This document shows positions 26,717 to 35,719 of a DNA stretch of 64,000 nt, one piece after another. The stretch's first letter is position 1, and each line of letters starts with the position of its first letter. The notes under the pieces were generated by a model, which saw only the letters and a list, made by a program, of their open reading frames with translations, did no database searches and was not told where the DNA came from. Source of the DNA: UKL13-2 sp038321965 (GTDB taxonomy: Bacteria > Pseudomonadota > Gammaproteobacteria > Burkholderiales > Usitatibacteraceae); NCBI GenBank assembly GCA_038321965.1, contig JBBQFL010000012.1:25011-89010 (forward strand), given 5' to 3'. A program made the translations under genes and the position numbers.

Positions 26717-28867
26717 ATGAAAAAATTATTGCTCATCCTTTCGGTACTCATGTCCACTTCTATCATTGCGCAAACCCCATCAGCGCCGCCAACCCGGAAG
26801 GGCGATCAGGTCGACGTCTATCACGGCACCCGCGTCGCTGATCCGTATCGTTGGCTGGAAGACGACAACAGCGAAGAAACCAAAGCTTGGGTGAAGGCGC
26901 AGAACGCGGTGACGGATAAATTTCTCGCCTCGCTGCCGCAGCGCGCACCGGTAAAGAAACTCTACAAGGAGTTATTTAATTTTGAGAAATTCGGCATCCC
27001 TTTCAAGGAGGGCGGCCGCTATTTCTACACGCGCAATGATGGCCTGCAACAGCAGTCTGTTCTGTACGCCGCCAGGTCGCTAACTGATCTACCGATCGTC
27101 GCGCTCGACCCTAACAAACTGTCGGCGGATGGCACGGTTGCAACCACTGGCACCGTCGTCAGCCGCGACGGTAGGTATCTCGCCTATGGCATTGCCAGCG
27201 GCGGCTCCGACTGGCAGGAGTGGAAAGTGCGTGACCTCGCCAACAGCACAGACTTTCCTGAGGTAATCAAATGGGTGAAATTTTCTACTGCGGAATGGAC
27301 GTCGGACGGCAAAGGATTTTTCTATTCGCGTTACGACGCGCCCAAAGAAGGTGCGGCGTTGACTGGCAGTAATTACTTTCAGAAGCTTTACTACCATCGC
27401 CTGGGGACCGCTCAGTCAAGCGATACGCTGGTGTATGAAAACAAAGACAAGAAAGAGTGGGGCTTTGGTGCGACGGTATCGGATGACGGACGCAAATTGC
27501 TGATATTTGTCTGGCAAGGCTCTGGCCGAAAGAACGGACTGCTTTGGATGCCGCTGAAAGACGGCGCCTATATTGCGTCTGACTCTGCACCGTCGCCGAT
27601 TACGCTCGAGTTTGACGCCGAGTTCACGCCCATTGGCAGCAGCGGTAATACGCTGTGGGTGAAGACCGATCTGGATGCCCCCAAAGGCCGCATTATCGCC
27701 ATTGATCTGGGTAATCCCGGTAGAGCCAACTGGAAAACCGTCGTGGCGGCGCGAAACGAGACGCTGACTGCCGCCAGTGCGGTAGGCGGGCACTTGTTTG
27801 CGCAATACCTGAAGGACGCTGCTGCGGAAGTGCGCGAGCACGCCGCCGATGGCAGTTTCATTCGCGCCGTGCAGCTCCCAGGTGTTGGTACGGCGAGTGG
27901 CTTTGGTGGCCGCTTTGATCAAACCGAAACCTTCTTCAGCTTTACCAGCCTGACGACGCCAGGTGAAATCTACCAATACGATATTAAGACCGGCAAGGCC
28001 ACGTTATTCAAGCGACCGACGACTGCTTTCAAATCCGACAATTTCGTGACGCACCAGGCATTCGTGATGAGCAAGGACGGCACCAACGTGCCGATCTTTA
28101 TTGCACACCGAAAAGACTTGAAGCTCGATGGCAGCAACCCAACAATCCTCTACGGCTATGGCGGATTCAATGTCAGCGAGACGCCCACCTATCGTGTCAC
28201 CGCAGCGGTCTGGATGCAGATGGGCGGCGTATATGTCACCACCTGTCTGCGCGGTGGCGGTGAATACGGTGCGGCGTGGCATGACGCCGGTACCAAGCTC
28301 AAGAAGCAAAATGTGTTCGATGATTTCATCGCAAGCGCCGAATGGCTGATTGCCAATAAATACACTTCGCCCGCGAAGCTTGCGATCAATGGTGGCTCGA
28401 ACGGTGGTCTACTTGTCGGCGCCGTATTGAACCAGCGGCCCGAATTGTTTGGTGCCGCCGTGCCACAGGTCGGCGTGATGGATATGTTGCGCTTTCACAA
28501 GTTCACCATTGGCTGGGCGTGGGTGTCGGACTACGGCTCTTCCGAAAACGCCGATGAATTCAAGGCCCTTTATGCCTACTCGCCATTGCATAACGTGAAG
28601 CGCGGCAAGCCCTATCCGCCAACGATGGTCATGACCGCCGATCACGATGATCGCGTGGTACCCGCGCACAGCTTCAAGTACGTGGCTGAGATGCAGGAAG
28701 CCGCATCCGCCACCACTCTGGCGCGCGCCGGTGCCACTGGTCCGATACTGGCGCGGATCGAAACCCAGGCCGGTCACGGTGCCGGTACGCCGACATCGAA
28801 AACCATCGATGAGCGCGGCGACTTGTTGGCCTTTGTCGCCCATGCGCTCAAACTTGACGTGAAGTAA
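26717..28867 (+). CDS. Exported prolyl oligopeptidase (S9A)
   Basis: A 716-residue serine peptidase with a signal peptide (residues 1-19, cleaved near IIAQ). The N-terminal propeller begins with YHGTRVADPYRWLEDD, typical of S9A. The catalytic domain has the nucleophile in GGSNGGLLVG, Asp in DHDDRVVPAHS and His in QAGHGAGTP. It cleaves short proline-containing peptides after Pro in the periplasm or outside. rmuC ends 29 bp upstream. Confidence 0.93.
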   Translation: MKKLLLILSVLMSTSIIAQTPSAPPTRKGDQVDVYHGTRVADPYRWLEDDNSEETKAWVKAQNAVTDKFLASLPQRAPVKKLYKELFNFEKFGIPFKEGGRYFYTRNDGLQQQSVLYAARSLTDLPIVALDPNKLSADGTVATTGTVVSRDGRYLAYGIASGGSDWQEWKVRDLANSTDFPEVIKWVKFSTAEWTSDGKGFFYSRYDAPKEGAALTGSNYFQKLYYHRLGTAQSSDTLVYENKDKKEWGFGATVSDDGRKLLIFVWQGSGRKNGLLWMPLKDGAYIASDSAPSPITLEFDAEFTPIGSSGNTLWVKTDLDAPKGRIIAIDLGNPGRANWKTVVAARNETLTAASAVGGHLFAQYLKDAAAEVREHAADGSFIRAVQLPGVGTASGFGGRFDQTETFFSFTSLTTPGEIYQYDIKTGKATLFKRPTTAFKSDNFVTHQAFVMSKDGTNVPIFIAHRKDLKLDGSNPTILYGYGGFNVSETPTYRVTAAVWMQMGGVYVTTCLRGGGEYGAAWHDAGTKLKKQNVFDDFIASAEWLIANKYTSPAKLAINGGSNGGLLVGAVLNQRPELFGAAVPQVGVMDMLRFHKFTIGWAWVSDYGSSENADEFKALYAYSPLHNVKRGKPYPPTMVMTADHDDRVVPAHSFKYVAEMQEAASATTLARAGATGPILARIETQAGHGAGTPTSKTIDERGDLLAFVAHALKLDVK

Positions 28868-28927
28868 AAGTGCTTCGTACTCACGCCGCTGGCTGTGCCG
28901 AGATTCATTTTCTGCTAGGCTGGTGAT

Positions 28928-29446
28928 ATGAAAATTATCGGTATCGCAGGCTACTCCGGCAGCGGCAAAACAACCTTGATCGAGAAAGTGATTCCACTGC
29001 TCGTGAAAGCGGGATTGCGGGTGTCGCTAATCAAGCATGCGCACCACGAATTCGACCTGGATCATCCGGGCAAGGATTCACATCGCCACCGCATGGCGGG
29101 CGCCAGCGAAGTGCTGATCACGTCGAGCAATCGGTGGGCTTTGATGCACGAACTTCGAGGCGCTGCGGAGCCAACACTGGATGAACAGTTGAAGCATCTC
29201 GCGCCATGCGACCTGGTGATCGTGGAAGGCTGGAAGCATCACGCCATACCCAAGATCGAAGTGCATCGCAAGCTTTCCGAAAAGCCGCTGCTTTTTCCGG
29301 AAGACACTTCCGTGATCGCGGTTGCCAGCGACGAATCACTGGCAACTGAACTGCCACAATTTGCGCTCGACGACGCCCAGTCGGTGACAAAATTCATGAT
29401 CAAATATCTGGGTCTTCGACAGGCCGCAATGCATGTCGTGAAATGA
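28928..29446 (+). CDS. mobB: Molybdopterin-guanine dinucleotide biosynthesis protein MobB
   Basis: A 172-residue P-loop protein; Walker A is GYSGSGKTTL (residues 8-17). MobB aids MobA in adding GMP to molybdopterin. KHAHHEFDLDHPGKDSHR is the family's conserved segment. Its stop overlaps the moaD start (ATGA), and moaE follows, so the three form a small cofactor operon. Confidence 0.93.
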   Translation: MKIIGIAGYSGSGKTTLIEKVIPLLVKAGLRVSLIKHAHHEFDLDHPGKDSHRHRMAGASEVLITSSNRWALMHELRGAAEPTLDEQLKHLAPCDLVIVEGWKHHAIPKIEVHRKLSEKPLLFPEDTSVIAVASDESLATELPQFALDDAQSVTKFMIKYLGLRQAAMHVVK

Positions 29447-29697
29447 TGCTGAACGTCCTGTATTTTGCGAGTTTGCGCGAAGCCCTGGGTACCGCAAGTG
29501 AATCTATCCCGATGCCGTTGCCCGCGAGTGTGAGCGCGCTCATTTCCCTGCTTCGCGCGCGCGGTGGCGCCTGGTCTGAGGCGCTCGGATCAGACAAACG
29601 GTGGCGCGTTGCGGTGAATCAGGAATTGGCGTCCATGGATACGGCGCTAAACGCCGGCGATGAAGTCGCCGTATTTCCGCCCGTAACCGGCGGTTGA
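29443..29697 (+). CDS. moaD: Molybdopterin synthase small subunit MoaD
   Basis: An 84-residue ubiquitin-like sulfur carrier ending in the double-glycine tail PPVTGG that is thiocarboxylated. VLYFASLREALG is the usual N-terminus. The start overlaps the mobB stop by 4 bp; an adjacent ATG at 29446 is equally possible. Confidence 0.94.
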   Translation: MMLNVLYFASLREALGTASESIPMPLPASVSALISLLRARGGAWSEALGSDKRWRVAVNQELASMDTALNAGDEVAVFPPVTGG

Positions 29698-29711
29698 CTA
29701 AGTTTCTCTCG

Positions 29712-30182
29712 ATGCCAACTATACGTGTGCAGACTGAAGACTTCGATTTGGGCGCAGAAATGACTGCGCTACGAGCCGGCAACGCCAAAATCGGCGGCAT
29801 CGCCGCGTTCGTCGGTTTGGTTCGCGATGTCAACAATGGGACCGGCGTCAGGACACTCACATTGGAGCACTACCCGGCCATGACGCAAAAAGCACTGGCC
29901 GACATTGTCGATCAGGCAACTGCTCGCTGGGAAGTGATCGACGCGACCGTCATTCATCGCGTCGGCCAATTGAAGCCCGCCGATCAGATCGTGCTCGTCA
30001 TCGTCGCCAGCGGACACCGGGGTGACGCGTTTCAGGCCTGTGAATTCATCATGGACTTTCTGAAGACCCGTGCACCCTTTTGGAAGAAGGAGTCCACGGC
30101 TGATGGTGATTGCTGGGTGGCGGCCCGCGAGAGCGACGATGCAGCCGCGTCGCGCTGGCAGACGGAACTTGGGAGGCATTGA
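29712..30182 (+). CDS. moaE: Molybdopterin synthase catalytic subunit MoaE
   Basis: A 156-residue subunit that converts cyclic pyranopterin monophosphate to molybdopterin with sulfur from MoaD. Features are GGIAAFVGLVRD, LTLEHYPAMTQKAL and the catalytic-lysine region AFWKKEST (APFWKKE). The ATG at 29712 is chosen; a TTG at 29694 overlapping the moaD stop is an alternative with weaker family fit. Confidence 0.93.
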   Translation: MPTIRVQTEDFDLGAEMTALRAGNAKIGGIAAFVGLVRDVNNGTGVRTLTLEHYPAMTQKALADIVDQATARWEVIDATVIHRVGQLKPADQIVLVIVASGHRGDAFQACEFIMDFLKTRAPFWKKESTADGDCWVAARESDDAAASRWQTELGRH

Positions 30183-30184
30183 GG

Positions 30185-30553
30185 ATGGCGCAGAAAAACG
30201 TACTCGGCGGTGAATTAGACTCTTGTTGCACCTCTCCCATGACTGGTTATTTTCGGGACGGCCATTGCCATACCGATGAAAGTGACCAAGGATCGCATAC
30301 CGTTTGCGTACGCGTGACTGAAGAATTTCTGACTTTCAGCAAACGGTCCGGCAATGACCTTTCCACGCCGCATCCCGAATTCGGCTTTCCGGGGCTGAAG
30401 GCAGGCGACAAATGGTGCCTTTGCGTTTCGCGATGGGAGGACGCCTTTTTGGCCGGCGTTGCGCCGCGCGTAGTACTCACCGCCACACACGAACGTGCGC
30501 TCGAAGTGGTTGAGCTTGAGGAGCTTAAGGCGTACGCGCTGGATTTGAACTAG
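30185..30553 (+). CDS. DUF2237 family protein
   Basis: A 122-residue cytosolic protein. The family is recognised by NVLGGELDSCCTSPMTGYFR and DLSTPHPEFGFPGLKAGD, followed by WCLCVSRWEDA. Function is unknown. It starts 2 bp after moaE and is probably cotranscribed with the molybdopterin genes. Confidence 0.88.
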   Translation: MAQKNVLGGELDSCCTSPMTGYFRDGHCHTDESDQGSHTVCVRVTEEFLTFSKRSGNDLSTPHPEFGFPGLKAGDKWCLCVSRWEDAFLAGVAPRVVLTATHERALEVVELEELKAYALDLN

Positions 30554-30720
30554 GCTGGATCGCACCGGCTTCGCCGCTGGATTTTGCTACCACCGAGGAC
30601 GAGCTATTCAAATTTGTCTCTCCATCGGCGACCAATGAAGCCGACAATTTTTTATTCACAAACATCCCAAAGGCAGGTTAGACTCAAAGCTCGGATGGTT
30701 AACCAAGGGGAGTTTTAAAT

Positions 30721-31098
30721 ATGAGTGACGCTGACGTCGGAGCTGCTGCGGGCATGGGAATGGTGGGCTTCATAATCTGGCTCGCCATCATGGCGTTTTT
30801 TGTATACGTCGGATGGAAGATATTTGTGAAAGCAGGTCAACCGGGTTGGGCAGCAATTGTGCCGATTTACAACATTATTGTGCTGTTGAAAATCGTCGGT
30901 AAACCATGGTGGTGGGTTCTTGGCATGTTGATCCCGTTTCTCAACTTCGTTGTGCTGATTCTAATTTCGGTGAATCTAGCGAAAGTGTTTGGTAAAGGCA
31001 CTGGATTCGCCATCGGTTTGATTTTGCTCGGATTTATCTTTTATCCGATTCTGGCATTTGGCGATGCAACATATACGGCGCCACCAGAGCCTGCCTAA
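30721..31098 (+). CDS. DUF5684-like small membrane protein
   Basis: A 125-residue protein with three or four hydrophobic segments and a conserved loop KAGQPGWAAIVPIYNII. These features fit the DUF5684 group; the function is unknown. AGGGGAG lies 7-8 bp before the ATG. A strong hairpin terminator follows. Confidence 0.75.
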   Translation: MSDADVGAAAGMGMVGFIIWLAIMAFFVYVGWKIFVKAGQPGWAAIVPIYNIIVLLKIVGKPWWWVLGMLIPFLNFVVLILISVNLAKVFGKGTGFAIGLILLGFIFYPILAFGDATYTAPPEPA

Positions 31099-31175
31099 GT
31101 TTGCAGGATCACCAAGAATTTTCTGGCAATTATTGCAAGTAGCGTTCGTAAGCCGCTGATGATGGCGGCGCAATG

Positions 31176-31206
31176 AAAAAAGCCGACGCACTGCGTCGGC
31201 TTTTTC
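31176..31206. terminator. Bidirectional intrinsic terminator
   Basis: AGCCGACGCA-C-TGCGTCGGCT is a perfect 10-bp stem flanked by A5 on the left and T5 on the right. It ends both the DUF5684-like gene (+) and the convergent DUF3455 gene (-). Confidence 0.92.
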
Positions 31207-31242
31207 TTGGCTACCGTCGAATCGACCGGCATTCAAGTGAGC

Positions 31243-31758
31243 TTAGCCCTTCTTGAAGAACACGTAGTCTGCGGTGTAGCCAACGGTGGACTTGGTGCCG
31301 ACATTGGTTGCCGCACATGCAGGTGTAGCAGGAGCAACACCACCAACTGTTTTGAGGCGCTGGATGTAGGTCACATCAGCCATGGCACCTTTGCCGGTCG
31401 TTGGTGCGGCTTGAACCAATTGCAGCGGGATTGCGCCAGCAGCACCTGGGGAGACGGCCAATTGCTTGCCGGTCACTTTGGAGCCATCGGTTGCTTCCCA
31501 TGTTGGGCCGGCGTAATACTTGCCCGCTTCTTTCTTGTTGGCGTCGAATAATTTCGCATCAGGACCGGCAAAGGTCCAGGCAAATGTGCCTGGCTTGTCG
31601 GCAACTGCTTTGCATTCGTACGACAACATGCCGGTGGCCGAAAGCGTCAATGCGGCTTTGTTGCCAGCCGGTGGGGTAATTTCTGCAGGGGTTTGCGCAA
31701 ATGCAGATACGGCGGCTAAAGACGCGATCAGCGGGAGAACCTTGAAGCTTGTTTTCAT
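31243..31758 (-). CDS. Exported DUF3455 family protein
   Basis: A 171-residue protein with a signal peptide (residues 1-21, SAFAQ). The mature part matches DUF3455: GMLSYECKAVADKPGTFAW, FAGPDAKLFD and YYAGPTWEATDGSKVTGKQ. The function is unknown. A cysteine pair (one in YECKA, one in TPACAA) could form a disulfide in the periplasm. Confidence 0.85.
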   Translation of the reverse strand: MKTSFKVLPLIASLAAVSAFAQTPAEITPPAGNKAALTLSATGMLSYECKAVADKPGTFAWTFAGPDAKLFDANKKEAGKYYAGPTWEATDGSKVTGKQLAVSPGAAGAIPLQLVQAAPTTGKGAMADVTYIQRLKTVGGVAPATPACAATNVGTKSTVGYTADYVFFKKG

Positions 31759-31924
31759 GAGTAATACTCCTGATTGTTGTGTCGGGACTACGTGAGTGAG
31801 GAACGGCAGATGTGACGAAATGTTGCTACGGCTAAACGGCGATTATGAATGAAAAGTTGACGATGCGAAAGCTGACGCGAAACTGACGCGTCTCAAATAA
31901 TCATTATTGCGGCTAGCTTGGCAA

Positions 31925-31994
31925 CGTAGAGCGCCATTCTACGGGCATTTCGGCATGAAAATGTCTGAAACACCCCGTCAATGCTTGACCTACG
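31925..31994. repeat. Dispersed palindrome, copy 5
   Basis: Outer arms CGTAG / CTACG, inner ACGGG-CATTTCGGCAT / ATGTCTGAAACACCCCGT around loop GAAA. It contains GCGCCATT as in copies 7 and 9, and its right end overlaps the last bases of the threonine aldolase gene. Confidence 0.65.
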
Positions 31995-33042
31995 CCGTTT
32001 TTGCAAAGAATGCCGACACGATTTCCAACGCGCGGTCGATATCAGCGCGTGAAACATCAAGATGCGTGACCCAGCGCTGTTTGCCGTAGGCGCTGGATAC
32101 CGAAACGCCATTGGCTTTCAGGTGCGCATTAAAGCCTGCGAATAGCGGTGCGGGAGCCTCGGCCCAGAGAATATTGGTCTGCGGGGTGTCGATCTTCAAT
32201 CGGCCGTGCGAAGCGCTCACCAGACCACTTGCCAGCAATGCGGCGTTGGCGTGATCGTCCTTGAGGCGATCGATGTGATGGTCGAGCGCATAGATGCCGG
32301 CTGCCGCAATCACACCGGCCTGGCGCATGCCGCCGCCAAGCATTTTCCGCATGCGTCTGGCTTTGGCTATTAGCGGCTTGTTTCCCAACAATAGCGAGCC
32401 CACAGGCGCGCCCAACCCTTTTGACAGACATACCGAAACCGTGTCGAAGTCGCGGCAGATCTGCAATGCGGAGGCTATCGGTGCAATGGCACCTGAACCG
32501 GCGGCGAATGTGGCGGCATTGAACAGCCGCGCGCCGTCAAGATGCGTCGCGAGACCACGTGCATTGGCAAGTGCCTTTACCTTCGGCGCGTAATCGGCCG
32601 GCAAAACCTTGCCGCCCCAGGTATTCTCCAGTGCGATCAGGCGGGTGATGGCGTAGTGCGCATCGTCGGGCTTGATGGCCGCTTCGATCGCCGCCAGATC
32701 CATGGTGCCGTCGGCGCGTTGCTCCAGCGGCTGCGGCTGTATTGAGCCCAGAACGGCCATGCCACCCGCCTCCCACCGGTATGTATGCGCCATCTGGCCG
32801 ACAATGACCTCATGGCCACGTTCGCAGTGGGCGAGCAGTCCGAGCAGATTGGTTTGCGTTCCGCTAATGCCGTATAAGGCAGACTCGAATCCCAGCATCG
32901 CGGCGGCTTTTTCTTCCAGCGCGTTGACAGTAGGGTCCTCGCCATAAACATCATCGCCTACGGGAGCGTTCAGCATTGCCTGTCGCATGCCCGCCGTTGG
33001 GCGCGTCACTGTGTCACTACGAAAATCCATATCGCTATTCAC
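31990..33042 (-). CDS. ltaE: Low-specificity L-threonine aldolase
   Basis: A 350-residue PLP enzyme that splits L-threonine and L-allo-threonine to glycine and acetaldehyde. Diagnostic segments are DFRSDTVTRPTAGMR and GDDVYGEDPTVN at the N-terminus, HLDGARLFNAA, and the PLP lysine in SVCLSKGLGAPVGS. Met5 is an alternative start. Confidence 0.93.
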   Translation of the reverse strand: MNSDMDFRSDTVTRPTAGMRQAMLNAPVGDDVYGEDPTVNALEEKAAAMLGFESALYGISGTQTNLLGLLAHCERGHEVIVGQMAHTYRWEAGGMAVLGSIQPQPLEQRADGTMDLAAIEAAIKPDDAHYAITRLIALENTWGGKVLPADYAPKVKALANARGLATHLDGARLFNAATFAAGSGAIAPIASALQICRDFDTVSVCLSKGLGAPVGSLLLGNKPLIAKARRMRKMLGGGMRQAGVIAAAGIYALDHHIDRLKDDHANAALLASGLVSASHGRLKIDTPQTNILWAEAPAPLFAGFNAHLKANGVSVSSAYGKQRWVTHLDVSRADIDRALEIVSAFFAKTA

Positions 33043-33060
33043 TCTGTTGTGCGGATTGGT

Positions 33061-33429
33061 CTATACGCCACAAAATATTTCGCGCGTCAGTCCAATCATT
33101 TGCAGAATGCGCTCATCTTCGATCCGGTAGAAGACCCGGGTCGCCTCCTTGCGCGAATTGATCATGCGGCAAGCCTTGAGGATGCCGAGGTGCTGCGAGA
33201 TGTTGCTTTGCGTGGAGCCAACCGCTTCGGTAATTTCCTGCACCATCATTTCCCCCGAGGACAGGAGACACAGGATCTTGATGCGGAGCGGATGTGACAT
33301 CGCCTGCATCGCGACGGCGGCCTGTTCAATGTTCTCAGCTTTACCGATAAGCGCAAAAATATCTAGCGGGACAGATTCCACCGGTAGCAGCATTGCGGTA
33401 CGCTTTGCGCTGGTCGTTCTGTTCGTCAT
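33061..33429 (-). CDS. ArsR-family repressor, BigR/SqrR-like
   Basis: A 122-residue winged-helix protein. The core is SHPLRIKILCLLSSGE, then a recognition helix in GSTQSNISQHLGILK. Cys54 (in ILCLL) and Cys120 (in EIFC) are 66 residues apart, the same spacing as the persulfide-sensing pair C41/C107 of SqrR. Cys87 is additional. The start at 33429 avoids a long upstream frame overlapping gcdH. A persulfide dioxygenase and YeeE/YedE transporter lie 2-4 kb away. The family is firm; persulfide sensing is inferred. Confidence 0.8.
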   Translation of the reverse strand: MTNRTTSAKRTAMLLPVESVPLDIFALIGKAENIEQAAVAMQAMSHPLRIKILCLLSSGEMMVQEITEAVGSTQSNISQHLGILKACRMINSRKEATRVFYRIEDERILQMIGLTREIFCGV

Positions 33430-33457
33430 GGGTGCTTTGTCCAGGCTTTGACGCGAA

Positions 33458-34654
33458 TCAGGAGCCAAACGCATTGAGTCCGGTTTGCGCACGCCCGAGT
33501 ATGAGCGCATGCACATCGTGCGTACCCTCGTAAGTGTTAACCGCTTCCAGATTCATCACATGACGGATCACGTGGTACTCGTCCGCAATGCCGTTGCCGC
33601 CGTGCATGTCTCGCGCCACACGGGCAATGTCCAGCGCTTTGCCGCAACTATTGCGTTTGATTAGGGAAATCATCTCTGGTGTTGCGCGGCCTTCGTCGAG
33701 CAATCGCCCAACACGCAAGGAACCCTGCAGGCCAAGCGTGATTTCGGTTTGCATGTCGGCCAGTTTTTTTTGTACCAATTGTGTCGCCGCCAACGGCTTG
33801 CCAAACATGATGCGGTCCAGCGTGTATTGCCGTGCGGCGTGCCAGCAAAATTCGGCCGCGCCCATCGCACCCCAAGAGATGCCATAGCGCGCTTTGTTGA
33901 GGCAGCCAAACGGGCCCTTCAGGCCCTTTACATTCGGCAACAGGTTTTCTTCCGGCACAAACACATCGTCCATGACAATCTCGCCCGTCACTGACGCGCG
34001 CAGTGAAAATTTGCCCTCAATCTTCGGTGCGGACAGTCCCTTCATGCCTTTTTCAAGCACGAAGCCACGGATGGTGTCGCCGTCAGAAGTGTCTTTGGCC
34101 CAGACCACAAACACGTCGGCAATCGGCGAATTGGTGATCCACATTTTTGCGCCATGCAACTGATAGCCGCCGTCCACTTTTTTGGCGCGGGTCTCCATCG
34201 AAGACGGGTCCGAGCCCGCATTCGGTTCGGTAAGCCCGAAGCAACCGACAAGTTCACCCGTCGCCAGATTCGGCAGCCATTTTTCACGCTGCGTTTCAGT
34301 GCCATAGGCGTGAATAGGATGCATCACCAACGACGATTGCACGCTCATTGCCGAACGATAGCCCGAGTCCACGCGTTCCACTTCACGCGCGATCAGCCCA
34401 TACGCAACGTGGTTAACACCCGCGCAGCCGTAGCCGTCGATGGTCGAGCCGAGAAATCCCAGCGCGCCCATCTCGTTCATGATCTCGCGATCGAATTTTT
34501 CGTGGCGGTTCGCCATCAATACGCGCGGCAGCAGTTTCTCTTGGCAATAGGCGTGCGCGGAATCACGAATCATGCGTTCTACATCGGAGAGCTGGTCGTC
34601 GAGCAGAAAGGCGTCGTCCCATTTGAATTGGGCCTTGATGTCGTTCGGTTTCAT
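33458..34654 (-). CDS. gcdH: Glutaryl-CoA dehydrogenase
   Basis: A 398-residue FAD acyl-CoA dehydrogenase that oxidises and decarboxylates glutaryl-CoA to crotonyl-CoA in lysine/tryptophan breakdown. The N-terminal FKWDDAFLLDDQLSDVER and the catalytic Glu in VNTYEGTHDVHALILGRA identify it. The start at 34654 is the family's usual one; the open frame upstream of it has no family match. Confidence 0.93.
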   Translation of the reverse strand: MKPNDIKAQFKWDDAFLLDDQLSDVERMIRDSAHAYCQEKLLPRVLMANRHEKFDREIMNEMGALGFLGSTIDGYGCAGVNHVAYGLIAREVERVDSGYRSAMSVQSSLVMHPIHAYGTETQREKWLPNLATGELVGCFGLTEPNAGSDPSSMETRAKKVDGGYQLHGAKMWITNSPIADVFVVWAKDTSDGDTIRGFVLEKGMKGLSAPKIEGKFSLRASVTGEIVMDDVFVPEENLLPNVKGLKGPFGCLNKARYGISWGAMGAAEFCWHAARQYTLDRIMFGKPLAATQLVQKKLADMQTEITLGLQGSLRVGRLLDEGRATPEMISLIKRNSCGKALDIARVARDMHGGNGIADEYHVIRHVMNLEAVNTYEGTHDVHALILGRAQTGLNAFGS

Positions 34655-34870
34655 GTGTCTGTTTGATTGGCGGGGAAGAGTACGTATTTTACGCTGAAGG
34701 CTGAAACCAAGTTGCTGGCACACTTGAGCTTGCCGCCATGATCTGTCAAGCCTTCTGGAAATTTCCAGGAGCATGTCGGGCGGTACACGCTTGAATGAGC
34801 AGCGTTCGCACGAACATTTCTCACTGCCACGATACTCAAGCTTCAGACGGGCAATGACCAGACCGGCAAA

Positions 34871-34912
34871 GCTGGTACGGCGTTGGGGGCACATACTTTG
34901 GGAAAGCCCGTG
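34871..34912. repeat. Degenerate copy of the dispersed palindrome
   Basis: GCTGGTACGGCGTTGGGGGCA resembles the left arm of copy 3 (CTGGTGCGGCGTTCTGGGCA) and is followed by a weak right arm GAAAGCCCG. It lies in the 283-bp gap between gcdH and the DUF202 gene, which holds no gene I can support. Confidence 0.35.
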
Positions 34913-34937
34913 GATATTGGCTTCCGAGCGATGCCCG

Positions 34938-35312
34938 CTATTCACCCAACACAAAATAGATCGCCAGCGCGAGTGCAATCACCGTGAGCAGGGCGTTGAG
35001 AATGACGCCCATGTCGGTCCAGTAAGCTGCGGGTATTTCCTGTTCTCCCAGACTGCGAATTACCCGCCGGTACTGTATCGACGCGAGTGTCAGCATCAGC
35101 GCGCTGACCAGCAGCAGTGCCACGCCCAACCACAACGAAAAGCCGCGCTGCACATCAGATAGTGGCTGGTTGCTGACCATACGCAGGAACAGGCCGAAGC
35201 GTTCGACGACAAAACCAAACGCCATCAGCGCAATGGCGCTACGCTGCCAGGCAAGCAGCGTGCGCTCTGCGGCAAAAAGCACGCGGGGATCATTGAGATA
35301 GGACATCGTCAC
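34938..35312 (-). CDS. DUF202 (YidH-like) small membrane protein
   Basis: A 122-124-residue protein with three membrane helices. The N-terminal AAERTLLAWQRSAIALMAFG is the DUF202 signature. A GTG at 35312 overlaps the stop of the upstream transporter gene (GTGA) and an ATG follows two codons later (35306); either is possible. Coupling to the YeeE/YedE genes suggests a shared transcript. Confidence 0.85.
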   Translation of the reverse strand: MTMSYLNDPRVLFAAERTLLAWQRSAIALMAFGFVVERFGLFLRMVSNQPLSDVQRGFSLWLGVALLLVSALMLTLASIQYRRVIRSLGEQEIPAAYWTDMGVILNALLTVIALALAIYFVLGE

Positions 35313-35719
35313 TTTGCCATTGCGCGCTGCGCGAAACTACCTGCCAGCATCGCCAGCACAAATACGATTGCCACGGGATTGAGCGCACCTGCAGCCACCA
35401 GCGCCGGACCGGGGCAATATCCGGCTACTGCCCAGCCAGCGCCGAACAAGACGGCACCTAGTAACAGCGGCTTATCGATGATCGTGGATTGCGGCCAGTG
35501 AAAGACGGGTTCAGCGAGCGGATGTGCAAAACGCCTGGCGAGCAAATACAGCAACCACGTCGCCATCATGCCCACGGCCAGCACCGCCATCAATTGCGGC
35601 CGCCACGCGCCGAACACGTCGAGAAATCCTTTCACGTTGGCCGGATCGGTCATGCCGGAAATAATCAAACCCGCACCGAACAGCAAGCCCATCGCCAGTG
35701 CCGACAACATTGCGCTCAT
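35309..35719 (-). CDS. YeeE/YedE-type transporter, second half (DUF6691)
   Basis: A 136-residue membrane protein of four helices. GLIISGMTDPANVKGFLDVFG and GYCPGPALVA (Cys in YCPGP) identify the DUF6691/YeeE-YedE half-transporter. Its ATG shares one base with the stop of the first half (TGATG). Such pairs move reduced sulfur species, and they are often next to persulfide dioxygenase, as here. Confidence 0.88.
   Translation of the reverse strand: MSAMLSALAMGLLFGAGLIISGMTDPANVKGFLDVFGAWRPQLMAVLAVGMMATWLLYLLARRFAHPLAEPVFHWPQSTIIDKPLLLGAVLFGAGWAVAGYCPGPALVAAGALNPVAIVFVLAMLAGSFAQRAMAK

Noticed and set aside
34655..34978. Upstream extension of glutaryl-CoA dehydrogenase with several cysteines
   Set aside because: The family starts at 34654; the extension has no match and the cysteines do not form a clear zinc site.
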